Shown here: piece by piece, positions 44,976 through 57,079 of the stretch
Layout of the letters: every line of letters starts with the position of its first letter
Position numbering within the stretch: position 1 is the first letter of the stretch
NCBI GenBank assembly: GCA_015680905.1
Contig: CM027377.1
Coordinates: 38,774,501 to 38,838,500, forward strand
Direction of reading: 5' to 3'
Length of the DNA: 64,000 bases
Source of the DNA: Coptis chinensis
Taxonomy: Eukaryota; Streptophyta; Magnoliopsida; Ranunculales; Ranunculaceae
Position numbers and translations under genes: made by a program
Notes under the pieces: model-generated
Database searches by the model: none
Told to the model about the DNA's origin: nothing
What the model saw: only the letters and a program-made list of their open reading frames with translations

Positions 44976-46212
44976 ATCCTCGTGTTCGAATCTGTATCCT
45001 TTGTTTTGTCTTTCTTGTCAAGAATCACATTTATTATGTGTTCTACCACGTTCTTCTCATCGTGCATCACGTCAATAACATGTCGAATTTTATGCTTCGG
45101 CCAATATTCCAGTTCAAAGAGAATAAACCTCTTATACCATGCTTCAGTAACTTCATAATCTTCATCATCTTCATCATCTCTAATAGCAACCACATCCACA
45201 TCATCTATACTCCGTTTGGTACCTTTTAATACTTTCCCAGGTACATAATGGACACGACTTAACATTTTCTCAATTACTTCTCCCTTTAACTTTGGCGGAG
45301 GAGGGTTTAACTCTTTTGTCTTAACTCCTAAGTATTTGCCTTGCCTAAATGTGTGATCAGATTTAAGAAACATCCGGTAATTTATATAGACGATCTTCCT
45401 TGCGTTCCGAAGATGCATAGACGGAGTTTCATCACCACAAATAGGACAGGCTTTGTAACCATGTGTTACACAGCCTGATAAATTGCCATACGCTGGTAAA
45501 TCATGAATGCCCCACATCAACATAGCCCTCAAAGTAAAATGCTCCCGTTTGTGCATGTCATAAGTCACCACCCCTTCTTTCCATAACTGTTGTAACTCAT
45601 CAATTAGTGGTCTAAGGAATACATCGATGTTTTGACTCGGTGCCTTCGGCCCAGGTATTAACAACGACATCATATGGAACTCAGATTTCATGCACAAAGA
45701 CGGTGGCAGATTATAAGGCACCACGAAAATAGGCCAACAACTATAACCAGTGGATTGAATCCATCAGTTGCAATTCCAAGCCAAACATTACGCCCTTCCT
45801 TAGCAAAATCTGGCCAATCATCTTTACATGTCTTCCACTGAAGCGAGTCGATTGGATGCCTCATATAATTCCAAGAAGGTGTCGCTCTACTGTGCCACGC
45901 CATTTCACGTGCTATCCATGATATAGTGTACAACCTTTTAAGTCTAGGAATCATAGGGAAATGTCTCAATACTTTTCTCGCCTCTTTTGTTTCTTTCTTT
46001 CCCGATTTCCCCTCCTTTACTTTGTACCTAGGCGTTTCACATTGATGACACACTGTCAAATCAGCTTCAGTCTTATAATACAATTATTTTCACATGCATC
46101 TATGCACTCATCTTTCATTCCCAGATCTTTCAACATTGCCTTCATTGCAGGATACTTAGAAGGCAAAGTGTTTCCATCTGGCAACCACGTTTTCAACATA
46201 GACAAAGCGCAG
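44972..46212 (-). pseudogene. CACTA element 1 TNP2 transposase core (Transposase_21)
   Basis: Catalytic transposase of the CACTA family; cuts at the element ends. Pieces: about 46,210-46,085 (MLKTWLPDGNTLPSKYPAMK, DECIDACENNC), 46,083-45,735 (TEADLTVCHQCETPRYKVKE, LRHFPMIPRLKRLYTISWIA, HPIDSLQWKTCKDDWPDFAK, EGRNVWLGIATDGFNP) and 45,724-44,972 (NLPPSLCMKSEFHMMSLLIP, GPKAPSQNIDVFLRPLIDEL, MLMWGIHDLPAYGNLSGCVT, YKACPICGDET and HVIDVMHDEKNVVEHI). Frame changes near 46,213, 46,083, 45,735 and 44,975 break it, so no complete transposase is encoded unless introns hide at those points. Confidence 0.92.
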
Positions 46213-46746
46213 TCACACTATTTCCGACCAATTATACTGCTTCTTCAAGTTATGGAGGTCCATAGCTGCTGAAAGGGTTGTGACAGGAGCCTCACATGAG
46301 GGGTATAATTTTTCTTCTGCTTTTTTCTTATATTCATTGTACCTCTTACCCAAATCAGGTTCTAGAACAATAGGTGGTTCAACATCTTCGGCTTGACTTC
46401 CATCGCCTCCACTCAAATCACCCACTAATTCTTCATGCATTCCATAAGCAACATCAACAAAATTCCCTATCCCTAGTCCTTCCTCACTATTTTCTTCTTC
46501 AACTCGGTTTACCATTCGATCCTTATATGGGTTCTCACCATGTAAAACCCATACACGATATGTTAATTCTATACCGTTACGAATCAAATGTTTTCTAACT
46601 ATATCATACGCAAACCTTTTCCTATTTCGACATTTGTTACATGGGCAAGGACACGTGGTCGATGTTTCGTCTTTGCCACTAGCGAATAGAATAAAATCGG
46701 AAACCCCCTGCCTATACACACTCCCAAGTCTGTCATTTTCATTCAT
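46213..46746 (-). pseudogene. CACTA element 1 TNP2 N-terminal zinc-binding (Transpos_assoc) domain
   Basis: Start region of the TNP2 gene. The frame reads RQGVSDFILFASGKDETSTT, CPCPCNKCRNRKRFAYDIVR (Cys cluster), KHLIRNGIELTYRVWVLHGE, then an acidic stretch and KKAEEKLYPSCEAPVTTLSA, AMDLHNLKKQYNWSEIV. The family N-terminus begins slightly upstream, around 46,760 (RISQPIPKDWMNENDRLGSV). It stops or shifts at 46,213 before the core. Confidence 0.88.
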
Positions 46747-46769
46747 CCAATCTTTTGGAATCGGTTGAG

Positions 46770-48360
46770 ATATTCTGCAAGTAGCACATCAAGTAAACAC
46801 AAGGAACAAGTGATAGGGTCAATGTCATTTCCTACTAGCCTGGCTTTTAGCACTATCTGTTTATGAAAATTTGATGCATAACATTCTATAAATATTGAAC
46901 TATCTCAGTAAACAAGCTAAACGGTGCCTACATTTTAACCATTAAATTGCTAAACATGATCAGATGTACTTCAATTGGTAAACACAATTAGATATGAACT
47001 ACTTGGCACTGGAAGGATTAAGTGTGGACTGATTTCAAATGCTTTACTTTGAAGGCATTATAACATATAAGCACAAAATGCATGACAAAATAAAAGACTT
47101 CTCATTCCCCCCAACACGCGTACACTCTATCGGTTTGCACATATATACAAACTCATGTAGTTCATTGTAGATTTTATTCCAAAGGCTCAGCCAATAGGAT
47201 GCAGACTGTTAAATCACTTCGATACAAGTTTGAAAATTTTGAACTTGCTTCAAATATGAGTCTGAATTTCAAAAAGAGATACTTTGTGTGCCAGTTCAGA
47301 TTTTATCTATTAAAACCCACAGTTACCAGAAACAAGACATGGGTTATTCTTTGTTTAAATATTTCAACCCATTCCAGCATGAACTCTAGAAAACCTTATC
47401 TACGCTATCAAACTAAAAAAAAAAGGGAGTTAGATACTACTAACAATCTAACAATCCACAAACCAATGCTGACAATGGGTAGCTTTAATCCTGTTATGTG
47501 AGATGATAACTGGACGGTTGTTACATCGAGATGGAGTCCGCCATTTCGGTTCGAGCATACCTTGTTAATCACTCAAGACAGAGCTGAGATATTGACCCAG
47601 TGTTAGAATCATTCAACCGGTGAAGGGGAGGACACTAACAGATGATTCCCTTTTATTCAAAAATTTCTCATCAACAGGACTAGTGGTATTCATTATACAG
47701 ACCGTGTGTGTGTGTTTGCTAGCATGAATATAAATCTAACAATCCACAAACCAGGAAAAATATAAATCATAACATAACTAAAATAAGTAATTACTAATTA
47801 CATATAGAAGAGCAAAATCAAACCACAAAAATCAAATTTTTTAATGAATAACAAGTAATAAAACATAGAATAACAAGTAATAAAACATAGAATAACAAGT
47901 AATAAAAAATGCACCTTTGGTTATAACTGTAGCCAACTAACACCCAAGTTAATTTCAGTTGTGATATCACCTAGTAGTAGTGTGAAAAATTGAAAAAGAG
48001 ATATGAAATGATGAAACATAGAAAATCATAGAAGAAGAACGCGAAGGAAGTCGTTACCTAATAGCGGCAGCAGCGGCGACTGGTGCTGACTCCAAAAACT
48101 TGTTGAACGATGAACTTGAACGAGAGAGGCGATGAAAAGAGCGAAACTTGTTGAACGAGAGAGGCGATGAACAATATAAAGCTTGTTCATTAGTAATCTT
48201 AAATAGGAGAGAAGAGCGCGATAATTTTGGCCTTTCCCTCTCACCGAAAATTCTTTCCTCTCACCGAAATTTTTTATTTAGAAATCTTAAATTCTAATTT
48301 AGCTATTATTTTAATATTATATTTAATATTCACGATTTATTTAAGCTTTTTGTCCAAACA
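46770..48360. other. CACTA element 1 5' leader and right spacer
   Basis: No coding recognised. Expected to hold the transposase promoter on the minus strand and untranslated first exon. A TG microsatellite occurs near 47,705-47,714. Confidence 0.5.
47846..47909 (+). repeat. Three tandem copies of a 22-bp unit
   Basis: The unit GAATAACAAGTAATAAAACATA is present three times head to tail, the last with slight change, inside the right spacer of CACTA element 1 (unit length counted by eye; first 20 bases GAATAACAAGTAATAAAACA). Confidence 0.9.
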
Positions 48361-48524
48361 AACAATTTAAAAACGTAACAAATTGATTCTCATATTTGGC
48401 AAAATTAACGTAACACTTTATATATAATTGGAACGCTTATAAAACGTTAGGAACCTAGTTACACTTTAAAAATGTTACTAAGCAAAAAACTGGAGCGTTA
48501 CTAATATCATGTTTTGGTGTAGTG
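48360..48524 (-). repeat. Right terminal and subterminal repeats of CACTA element 1
   Basis: Contains AACGTAAC, AACGTAACACTT, GGAACGCTTATAAAACGTTA, GTTACTAAGC and GCGTTACTAAT near the end, related to the left-end GTAACGG family, then TGTTTTGGTGTAGTG. Orientation is inverted relative to the left end as expected. Confidence 0.85.
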
Positions 48525-48527
48525 ATT
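48525..48527 (+). other. Right target-site duplication of CACTA element 1
   Basis: ATT, identical to 35,053-35,055. Confidence 0.85.
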
Positions 48528-48820
48528 GTTTTCATTGAGAAAAGTAGAAAGGATTAAAAGTTACGCATATTTTTTTTTTTTTTTTTTTTTTCTTCCAGTT
48601 TTATCATCAGTTCATCACCAAATCACTATTGAGTATTAGTGAATATAACTCGAATATTACTTCTTCTAGTTCCTCAAATGATATGTCAAGTTGTGTATTT
48701 ACTTTGAAACAGTCATGATCTAGACCAATTCATAGTCTTATCTAGTTATTTTCTTGTTTTGGTCTTCAGTAGGACATAACAACGATTTAAACAAGTAGTG
48801 ATAGCTTATTAGCATGACCT

Positions 48821-49012
48821 CACTACTACAGAAAAGGCCTAAGATAGCATGCAAAAAACGCTATGGTTGGTGTCTATAGCGTTTTCCAAAACGCTATTAA
48901 TGACGGCGCTATGCTTTTATTGATAGCATTTTCGTCAAAAATGCTATTGAATTGATAGCGTTTTCTCTTAGCGCTATTAAAGATCAATAACATTTATTAT
49001 GACAAACGCTAT
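48821..49012 (+). mobile_element. CACTA-type left terminus (element 2)
   Basis: Begins CACTACTACAGAAAAGGCC and is followed by an array of GATAGCGTTTTC / AACGCTATTA motifs in both orientations over about 190 bp, the layout of a CACTA terminus with subterminal repeats, but unlike element 1 in sequence. The array ends abruptly where mitochondrial-type sequence begins. No matching right end is visible in the window. It may be the left end of the minus-strand transposase set at 53.9-61.0 kb or a separate fragment. Confidence 0.7.
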
Positions 49013-52000
49013 TATACGGCTCCGTCCCGAGCTTCCGTCCGTCGGCCCTTGTCATTAGACCACTATCTATGCATGTATTTTCCGCCTGGACTCTCGAATC
49101 TTTTGCTTCTCGGGTGGTGGCGAACAATGCTGCTTGCGTTATGGGAGATGCCCGCCCGAAAGAATCGCTCACTAGCTAGGCAGACTAGTGGGAGGGGGGC
49201 ACAACCGTAGAAAACCATGCCTTTCGAACCACCAAGGAACGTCCCGCGTGTAGCGGTAGTAGCTTGTTTCGCCCATTTTCAAAATAAAGAAAAATGGGCT
49301 TATTAGGAAGAAAGATTGAGTGCGGCCTGTAGAGCACATGTAACGCCCCTATCACGTAAGCGGGTTGCTCACGCAGCAGATCTCTCTCTATCTATAGCTA
49401 GAGAGAGAGATGTGAAAGTAATAGCCTTAGCCGCCCGATTTACGGCTTTTATGCTTAACTACTACCGTGATGTGAGCGGTTCAAATTGGTTTGATCTTTC
49501 CCAATCATCCCGACCGGAACTTGTATGCAGACTTGTATGCGGAGGTACATGCATAAAGGTTTTGAACCCTTTTCTTATCTGAATCTTAAGGACGGGACCC
49601 TACCTACCCTATTCTCGAATCCTATGCCGAGCTCTACCTTGCCCGCGATTTCCTTTTGAAGGGGCCAAAGAAATGTCTCCACCCGCCGCCAACGGTCTTT
49701 CTTCGAATTATATCTTCGAATGGGTCGATCCTCCCCTTCCCGTTTGTTTTAGCAACTTATCCTAAGGTCTCCTCGCCAAGAGCTCCCCGGTGACGACAGA
49801 GCAACCAACCCGCCTCTTTGTGGCGGTGTGGCTTTTTGTTTCACAATAAGACTGGATGATTATCCCTACCCTCGGTAGCTTATGAGTTTACGCCCATCCC
49901 TCGGTCGGGTACAGTTTCCTTTGATTTCTCCCCTTGTAGCAAATTCCATTAATTCAAGGCAAGTGTGTCCACACCACCAAAACCGACTTGACGAGGAATC
50001 CATTTCGCTGAACAAACACACCCCTACACACACCTAGGAGCACCCCTTCTTGCATATCCATACAAGACTTCGAGTAGGTGGGTCGAGGTCCCACGAGGTA
50101 CCCACTACTCGGAGTACCCTCCCAAAAAGAAAAAGATGTGTCGGGTTCGGTTCTTCTTAGTTGGGTTGGCGGTTCGACCGAAATGCTATGCTTACGCGAC
50201 AAGACTACCCCTCTTCCGAAAAGCTCGGCGGGGACTACTTTACAACGAGGGACGACCGCCGTAGGGGTTTTTATCGCACAAGGCCCTTTGCAGAGGAAAA
50301 GCTTTATCCCAATAATATAAGATACTCACTCCGCGACAACATAGGGATTGGCACGCTTTCGGGAAGAACATAGAATAGTAGAGGATCCAAAGATGCGGAA
50401 CACGGCGATCATTAGAAATTCACGAATTAGAGATGCTGTAATATACTCTTTCCCATAACATCTCATACCGCACCACCCACCCCATTGAAATGCAAATAGG
50501 GATCGAAATGTGGTCAATATCACGAAGAATAAAAGAGACCATCTATACCCATATACAAATTTATGTTTTCATAAGGAAGCCATGAAGGCTTTCCACAAAT
50601 TTAGATTTGGCGTAGAAGGATCGAATTGTATCCGAGGAACAAAAGTAATAAGAGAAGCGCACGCACCAATCAATCATTGTCGTCATTCGTATTCTTGAAT
50701 TTGGAATGAAAAGAGGAGTAATGCTTCCTAGCACGGGACACGAAATAGGACCACTTAGATCGAAATAGCATTTAGAGAAATGTTCTAACATAGAGTAGAA
50801 TCGAACATTGAATAGATAAGTTGAAAACAGTCAAAGGGCGCCTAATTCCAATACAATAAGGGTCTATCAAGTGCAAGTCGGTTTGAACGCCGTGATTGAT
50901 GAGTGGGTAGGTGGGTTAGGTGCACCTCTCGCCCAGTGGGAAGTAATGAGGCAAGCCCCCCTCCCCCTGAATGAAGAAGTAGTGCACCCCCTTCCCGCAT
51001 ATACACCTTTATTTAGATTTTATCTTTTTTTTCATTATTATATTAATTTTTCATCTTTCTAAAAAAATATCTCTGGCAAAAACGAAATTCATCGATTTTA
51101 ATCCAAGGTGCAGTGCACCTTGCCTTTTTTCAAGTAGCTTTGTTACGCCTATATTCAACTAGGGGGGCATTGGTCATAGCTAAAATTCGTTGAAGGGAGA
51201 AAAGAAGAGAAAGAAAGGGAAGTTTCGTCTTTTTTCAATCCAAATAAGAGAGAAACCACTAAAAAATGGAAGTTAGAAAAATAAGTTTAAGTAAGAACTA
51301 GCACTAGACTTCTTCCCCTTTCCGCTTTCCTCTCTCTTTTATTTCGCTTTCACCCGGGCTTTTCATTCTATTTTATAGAGACCGAGGAATTTTTCTAAGA
51401 ATTAATGTAGAAAGGTGAGGCACTTTCCCCGCATAACTGGAATCAAAAAATCCGGATGACTGCAGATCCGGGAGGGCTCTCGAAACGAAACTAGACTAGA
51501 AGGAACATGGGAATTAGCACCATTCCTATGAGTGCTTTTGTCTCGAAGAGCCAACCAAAAAGGGGCAGCCTCTCTCTCTATCTAGGTCTCGGTTTAGCAT
51601 CATATATAGATCTGGAGAAATTTTTGATTGGTTGTAGTGCAGATTAAGGAGCTGCTCCTCCATGCTGTGGCTGTGGAGGTGGGGGCAGGCGCCTTCTGAT
51701 AGAGGCAAAAGCCGGGGCCACTGGAGCTATCTGCGTCAAGTGTGTCGATTGAAAGAGGAGGGGAGACAACTCAAATGCCAGCGCAGAAATAGAAAGAGTC
51801 GTGCCGTTCAAAGTGGAATTCTTCTAAGATCCATTGCTCGATTTTGCATGCTCTGCATTGGTCAGCCCGATAGGCATGACCCTTCGATTAGAACGCCCCG
51901 TATCTCGTCACACGCGGAGTGTGGCATTTCCTTTGAAAAAGTCCGTATAACTTCTAACCAAAGATGCATTGTTTATGAAGAAAGTACCATTCTAAGAGTG

Positions 52001-53340
52001 CATTGCCTCTTTGAGTGAAGAAGAAAAGGTCTTTGTATAGACACTCTTGAGCCATGTTCACCGCCCTAGGCTCACCATTATTTCATTTCATTCATTCTAT
52101 TGATATAATTCCGTTCCGTCAGGGTTCTAGCTCCAAAGAACATATGCATGGAGCTATGTCGACTTTACGACGCCTCGTTGACCACCCGATCAGGTATACC
52201 ACGTATCATCCCCTCTTTCCATAGAGGAGAGATAAAGAAAAAGAAAAGATATAGTGATCGCGCGCAGTAGACCTTGTTTAGTTTCTACTTGACATTCATT
52301 ATTTTCCTAGGTATTTTTTACATTATAGCCCATGGTGCGGTCAGCTATGATATACTCAACTTCTTATTTAGTAGGTTCATCTACAACATCTGGTGGTGCC
52401 CTCGTGGTCACGTTCCTCTCGGGTCGGTCCGGGTCTAATCGAAGTCAACTGACTCACATGGAATACGGGCTGAGTTTGAACCGAGCTGGTCGCTTGAGTC
52501 TATAGGCTACCTTTCCTATCCACTTCTCTACAAGGTTTAGTCTACTTTCTTCTTCCTTCAGACTGGGCCAAGCCTGTGGGTTGTTTAAGTAGGTTGGGAT
52601 AGGTTTGGTTTATTTTTTGAAGCTTGGTCTAGAGTTCAGAGTTCGTCCCCATTTTTATTTCGTAGGCAATCAAGAGGCTGGAAGTGATTGACCATCTATA
52701 TTAGGAATGGGAGGTTCGAAGGTCAGGGCTCAGTTTGTTAGCGATGTCACCAAGGGCCAGAGGAAGGAAGGTAAACGTGTACTTGTTTTTTGTCGAGATT
52801 GGGTTGGTGTTCAGTGTACTCTATTTGATTTAACATTAGGCCAGAAAAAAAAAAAGAGAATATAGTAGAGCTAACTGAAGAGATCGAACAAAGCAGATGT
52901 AGGATTCAAAGTCCGAGAAGCCTAAGTCCCCTCACCATCAAACTAGGGCTATTCCTCGAAAAAAGAAATTACAAAAGTTTTTTCTATCCCAAAAAGGGCT
53001 CCAGAAGGCGTATCTTTAGGCTAAAAAACACCGAGTGTCAGGGGTATCTGGATACTTTTTGTTCCTTGGCAAAGGCGAAGGGAAAGCCCCAGCCATTCCT
53101 GTTGCCCCAAACAACAAGTGAGTGACTCTGTGCCTTCACCTGTTATGTGAGGAGAAAAAGAATTCAAATCTAGCCACGCTCCCCTTCCAGCACAACTAAC
53201 TTAGGAACGATTCAGAGAAAGGAAAGATTTTTGCCTAATGTAAGCTCCCCCATCTTCCGTTAGCCTCGTCACTCATTACACCCGCCACTCGTTGGCCTTT
53301 CTCCAGCCTATCTCACTCGCTCTGCGTTAACGAGCTAGCT
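49013..53340. other. Nuclear insert of mitochondrial DNA (NUMT)
   Basis: About 4.3 kb, GC-richer than its surroundings and of plant mitochondrial character (short palindromes such as CTCTCTATCTATAGCTAGAG, many short CG-rich blocks). Identity rests on nad4 exon 1 at 50,791-50,338 (minus strand). The part below 50,338 then corresponds to nad4 intron 1 and the part above 50,791 to nad4 upstream sequence. Borders are placed by composition: left where the GCTATTA array stops, right near CGAGCTAGCTGCTATTGG. It lies between a CACTA terminus and CACTA tnpA-like sequence. Confidence 0.85.
50338..50791 (-). pseudogene. nad4: Mitochondrial nad4 exon 1, decayed nuclear copy
   Basis: Exon 1 of NADH dehydrogenase subunit 4 (respiratory complex I, inner mitochondrial membrane). 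The start reads MLEHFSKCYFDLSGPISCPV, LGSITPLFIPNSRIR; then, after frame changes, FYAKSKFVESLHGFL, MILTTF..., GMRCYGKEYITASLIREFLM and a final ESVPIPML segment. The end of the exon is followed by GTCGCGGAGTGAG, resembling the GUGCG start of the group II intron. Length about 454 bp against the usual 461. It carries missense changes and frameshifts, and without its later exons and organellar editing and splicing it cannot be expressed. Confidence 0.93.
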
Positions 53341-53899
53341 GCTATTGGTTTTCATTTTGTTATAAGCTTGTGAAAGATTTAATAAAAATGGCCAGAGAAA
53401 TATCAGACACAATCGAAAGGTTCAGGACTGAAGTGGCAACAGAGAAAACACTGCAATTTTCTCCTTGGCAGCTCAAGAGCTATACATCCAATTAAAAATA
53501 TAAAGTAGGTATTGGTGAGTCTAGAAGTTTTTACAGAGGTAGGTTCCCTAATGGTACACAAGTAGCCATAAACTGAAAAAGGCTACCAAATATAGACCTA
53601 ATATAATCTCACCAACACCTTAAGCACACTAACTCTGATCTTACAACCCTACTGCATAATGGCCTTTTTAACTCAAAAAAAAAAATCGCGCCAGACCAAG
53701 TAAGCCAAAAGCTAGTTACCCTTGCTTGCAAAAAGAAATATTTTACTTGTGGAAGAGTAGTTTGTATCCCCTGATCACCACTGCCTATGCCTTGACCCTA
53801 ACCAAATAATCATAACCATTGGCTAGTTGTTAGTCTACTAATTAAGAATCTACAGTACTTTGCTTTAGAGATTCTAAAAAAAATACCTGCGAAAGTGAA
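53341..53899. other. Unassigned sequence between NUMT and CACTA element 2 coding
   Basis: AT-rich, no coding recognised. It may be the 3' untranslated part of the element 2 tnpA-like gene. Confidence 0.4.
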
Positions 53900-56640
53900 G
53901 TAATTGGAGCAATAGTTGACTGTATCACTTGCTCAGTCACAACTTGTTGACTTTCATCCTAGAAAAATATATTAAGATTGTCAGTTCAAGTACTCTAGCA
54001 AGACAACAAATATCAAATAAGCTATTGTACAATGCTTGTACATTTGTCACTTGCCTTTTGAATATTCAGAGAAGCAATTAAGTTTCTTATAAGTTCATTT
54101 TGAGTATTCACCAAATTGGTCATTTGAGCCATATCCTTCTCAACCGTTAGTACCTTCTCCTGAAGTTGGGTGACCAACTCTTTGTTTTGTGACACCACAC
54201 CTACTTTTGAAGGAGTTACTCCTGCTCCTTTACCTCTCACACGACCATAACGATTAGGTCCAAGTACTTGTGAAAGAGCGTCATTTTATATCGAGTGGTT
54301 ACGAGAATCTGATGCTGCCGCATTTCTAATTTCTTTTATTTTTTTCTATAGCAATCACATTTGATATGTATGTTAATAGAGAAATTAGCAAAGCTCAACA
54401 AAATCGATGATATTTATGGCTATACTTCTGGTTAGAAAATATAACTAAACATACCATTCGTTCCCCAACTCTACTATTTGATGGTTTGCCATTTTTCTTA
54501 GTGTGTCCTTTGCACCAAACATCAACTCTAGTTATAGACGAGGGATTCAGACTCTCTTTTTGCTACATGATATAACAATATCCACAATCAAGATACATAC
54601 ACAAAAACAAAGTTGCACAAATGTGATAGTTAATTACCATTTGGAACTCTAGGCGTGCATAGCCTTGTCGACTACATGTGTGAGGGAGATCTTGCTTTTC
54701 CCTAATTTCTTGAAACTTTTGACTTTTCAGCTGCAATACAAAAGAGTTAAATAACACATTTCACAATATGAGTATATTCAAAGTATCACCAAAATAACTC
54801 ACAATGAACTTTCTCTTTGACATTTGTTTAACAAACATCTCCCATTTTGCATCATCACAGTCTTCAGGCTGGAGACGTGCAATGTCCTTTTTCTTTTTTC
54901 TATAAACTCTTATCTTTCCCCTCAATCTTGATTTATGCGCCCGCCACAACCTTCCAATTTGTTGGAGGGCATAAGTTCTGCGCCCTTCATCCAAGATAAA
55001 TTTTTGCTACAAGAAATAAGAAATAATACGTGAAATGTTTTGACAACCCCACCATCAACAAATTAAACATATATAATAAGAACATCATAATAACTATATG
55101 TATTTTCTGAAAAGCAAAGTAAAAAAAAAATCGTTCTTACCAAGACTGATTGCCAATACAGATCTTTGTACCCTTTTTTGATTACTCTCCAATCACTAAA
55201 AGTTAGTGGCACCATCTGAGATGCAATATTTCCCAAATGAGAAGAAAATTGTTCTGAATTTTCTCCTACAGGCTGCCCATTCGCATTAAAGGTCACCGCT
55301 GACTTAGATCCATTATCAGTCGCCATTACCTTGGATTTACTGAGAACCTCCTAGCGTCTTGCTTGACAGGTGAGATTCTTTGGAAGAAGGATTACTACTT
55401 TCAAGTTCTGCGTCCGAGTCGATAGCATCACCTTCATCACTAGAATCTCCTTCACTCTCTTTTTCAGTCAATGGCCCCTTAAACTTGGCTCGGTTGGTAG
55501 TAGTCTTACTTCCATCCTCGTCATTACAATAATCTTCATCGTCAAGATCTTTATCACTTAAGTCGTGAGAAGAATTCCTTTTTGTCCTAGATCTTTTATC
55601 AACTTTTTTGAAACTCTGTGATAAACCCCCATTAAAGGAAAACAAAAGATTAATGAAAATTATAAACAATACTTAACTAAGGAAACACAAAAATCTAACA
55701 TATATAAACAAAAATGTTAAGCAAAACATATTTAAACAACACCTTAGACTTTGTAGAACCCCCCGTCTTTTTTGATTTGTGAGATTCATTTGAAGAAGGG
55801 TTCTCTCTATTGCCACGAGAGTAAGAATTTGGGACTATGTCGTCGTCCTCACTGAAATCATGGGCATCTTCTTCCTTGCTAAAGTCCCCATCGATTGGAA
55901 TCTGAGTCGTTAGTATCTCGGATGGGCATTTTACCCATCTTAGATCGTTTAGTTGTTGCTCCCTTTACACTCTGGAATTTAAAGAATATAACATAAAGGT
56001 TAACATAAAACACCCTTAAACTTGGGAATGAATTAGGTGAAAGGCAGCAGTTATATATTAAGATTAAAGTGCAACTACATATATTGGGAATGCTTGTGTG
56101 TGTGTGTGCTGCAAATAACCAGGTACAGAGTTACCTAAAGGCACCAGCCGGTAGGGTAAGTTAGACCTATACTAGGAGTCTCATACATACTTACGAAAGC
56201 CGACGAATATAGCAACATCTGGGGAAGCACTAACTACTAGTTAGCAGCTATTCGTGGAGACTCAGACATGTACCAAACTAACTAGGACTAGTACGGCTTC
56301 AGTGCCCAGTTGCATAAGGAAGAAAAGGAGAGGAAGATAGGTGTGCTTACCTTATTCTTCTTAGAGTTAGACTTTTCTAAGGTACACAATTTTTTCTTTG
56401 ACAAGTGGGACTCATTGGCTTGAGAGGCTGAGTGTGGTAGACTACCATCACTTCTATTTGATATGCGTATCCCAACATTTGATGTATTCCTAAGAGCAGC
56501 TATAATAGCTAGTCTTTCATTAAGTTTCCTTTTCTTAGCTTGTTTTGAATTCTGTCAACATGCCAACAAAAATTCTGTTAAATGAGAAACATGTGTATAC
56601 ACAAACATTATCAACAAAAAGTCTTACCTCCGCTTTCGAC
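53900..56640 (-). pseudogene. CACTA element 2 tnpA-like gene
   Basis: A second, divergent tnpA/Transposase_24-type gene in several exons: about 56,640-55,750 (basic Lys/Ser-rich exons with SNKKSKTKR-like text), 55,650-55,370 (acidic: SDEGDAIDSDAELESSNPSS), 55,326-55,140 (GNIASQMVPLTFSDWRVIKK, GYKDLYWQSV), 54,994-54,800 (RRTYALQQIGRLWRAHKSRL, DCDDAKWEMFVKQMSKRKF), 54,757-54,640 (QKFQEIREKQDLPHTCSRQG) and 54,240-54,040 (a coiled coil: NKELVTQLQEKVLTVEKDMA). The exon order is that of plant CACTA second proteins. Exon borders are approximate; I did not find a single intact reading. Confidence 0.72.
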
Positions 56641-57079
56641 ATTTTGTTTGAAGTGAAGTGCCTTTATGTCCTTGTCAAAATCCTGAAATGTCAACGATGC
56701 ATAATGTGGCAAAAAACATCAAGACACAAAACTGATATGAACAAGACAAGAGAGAGTACCAAAAACAAATCACAACACATATTAATAAAAACAAACAACC
56801 AATACTCATACTAAGATGAACAAACAACTGAAGTGCCAAATAAATCAGATACTAATATTAATAGGAAAAACTGCCAGAACTAAACAACCAGAACTCATAG
56901 CCGAAAATATTAATACAAAAAACGTTTTACTAAATTGCCGAAAGTACATGCACTACACATAGTCTCCCTCACAGTCCTTTCTAACATAGCTACCATCTTC
57001 ATCATCAATGTTCTTGTCAATTCTCGAAACATCTAGTGGTCCTGAGAATATATCGACATTCTCCGCATACATATCCAAG

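Larger units (their letters stand above)
35056..48524 (-). mobile_element. Complete CACTA (En/Spm) transposon with captured host genes
   Basis: A 13,469-bp DNA transposon. The left end CACTATACCAAAACA and the right end (reverse complement CACTACACCAAAACA) are terminal inverted repeats with one mismatch. Both flanks are ATT, the 3-bp target duplication expected of CACTA. Subterminal repeat arrays based on GTAACGGTTT lie inside both ends. From right to left on the minus strand it carries a TNP2-type transposase (46.7-43.3 kb), a tnpA-like gene (42.9-41.1 kb), ERECTA-like exons (40.4-38.4 kb) and LHW-like exons (38.1-36.65 kb). The transposase is frameshifted, so this copy is probably not autonomous, but its ends look fit for mobilisation in trans. 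Confidence 0.95.

Noticed and set aside
49316-49582. An 88-residue frame inside the mitochondrial insert
   Set aside because: Lies in what should be nad4 intron 1; no match to a known mitochondrial protein.
51662-52018. A 118-residue frame upstream of nad4 in the NUMT
   Set aside because: Basic, low-complexity translation without domain; likely chance in GC-richer intergenic mitochondrial DNA.
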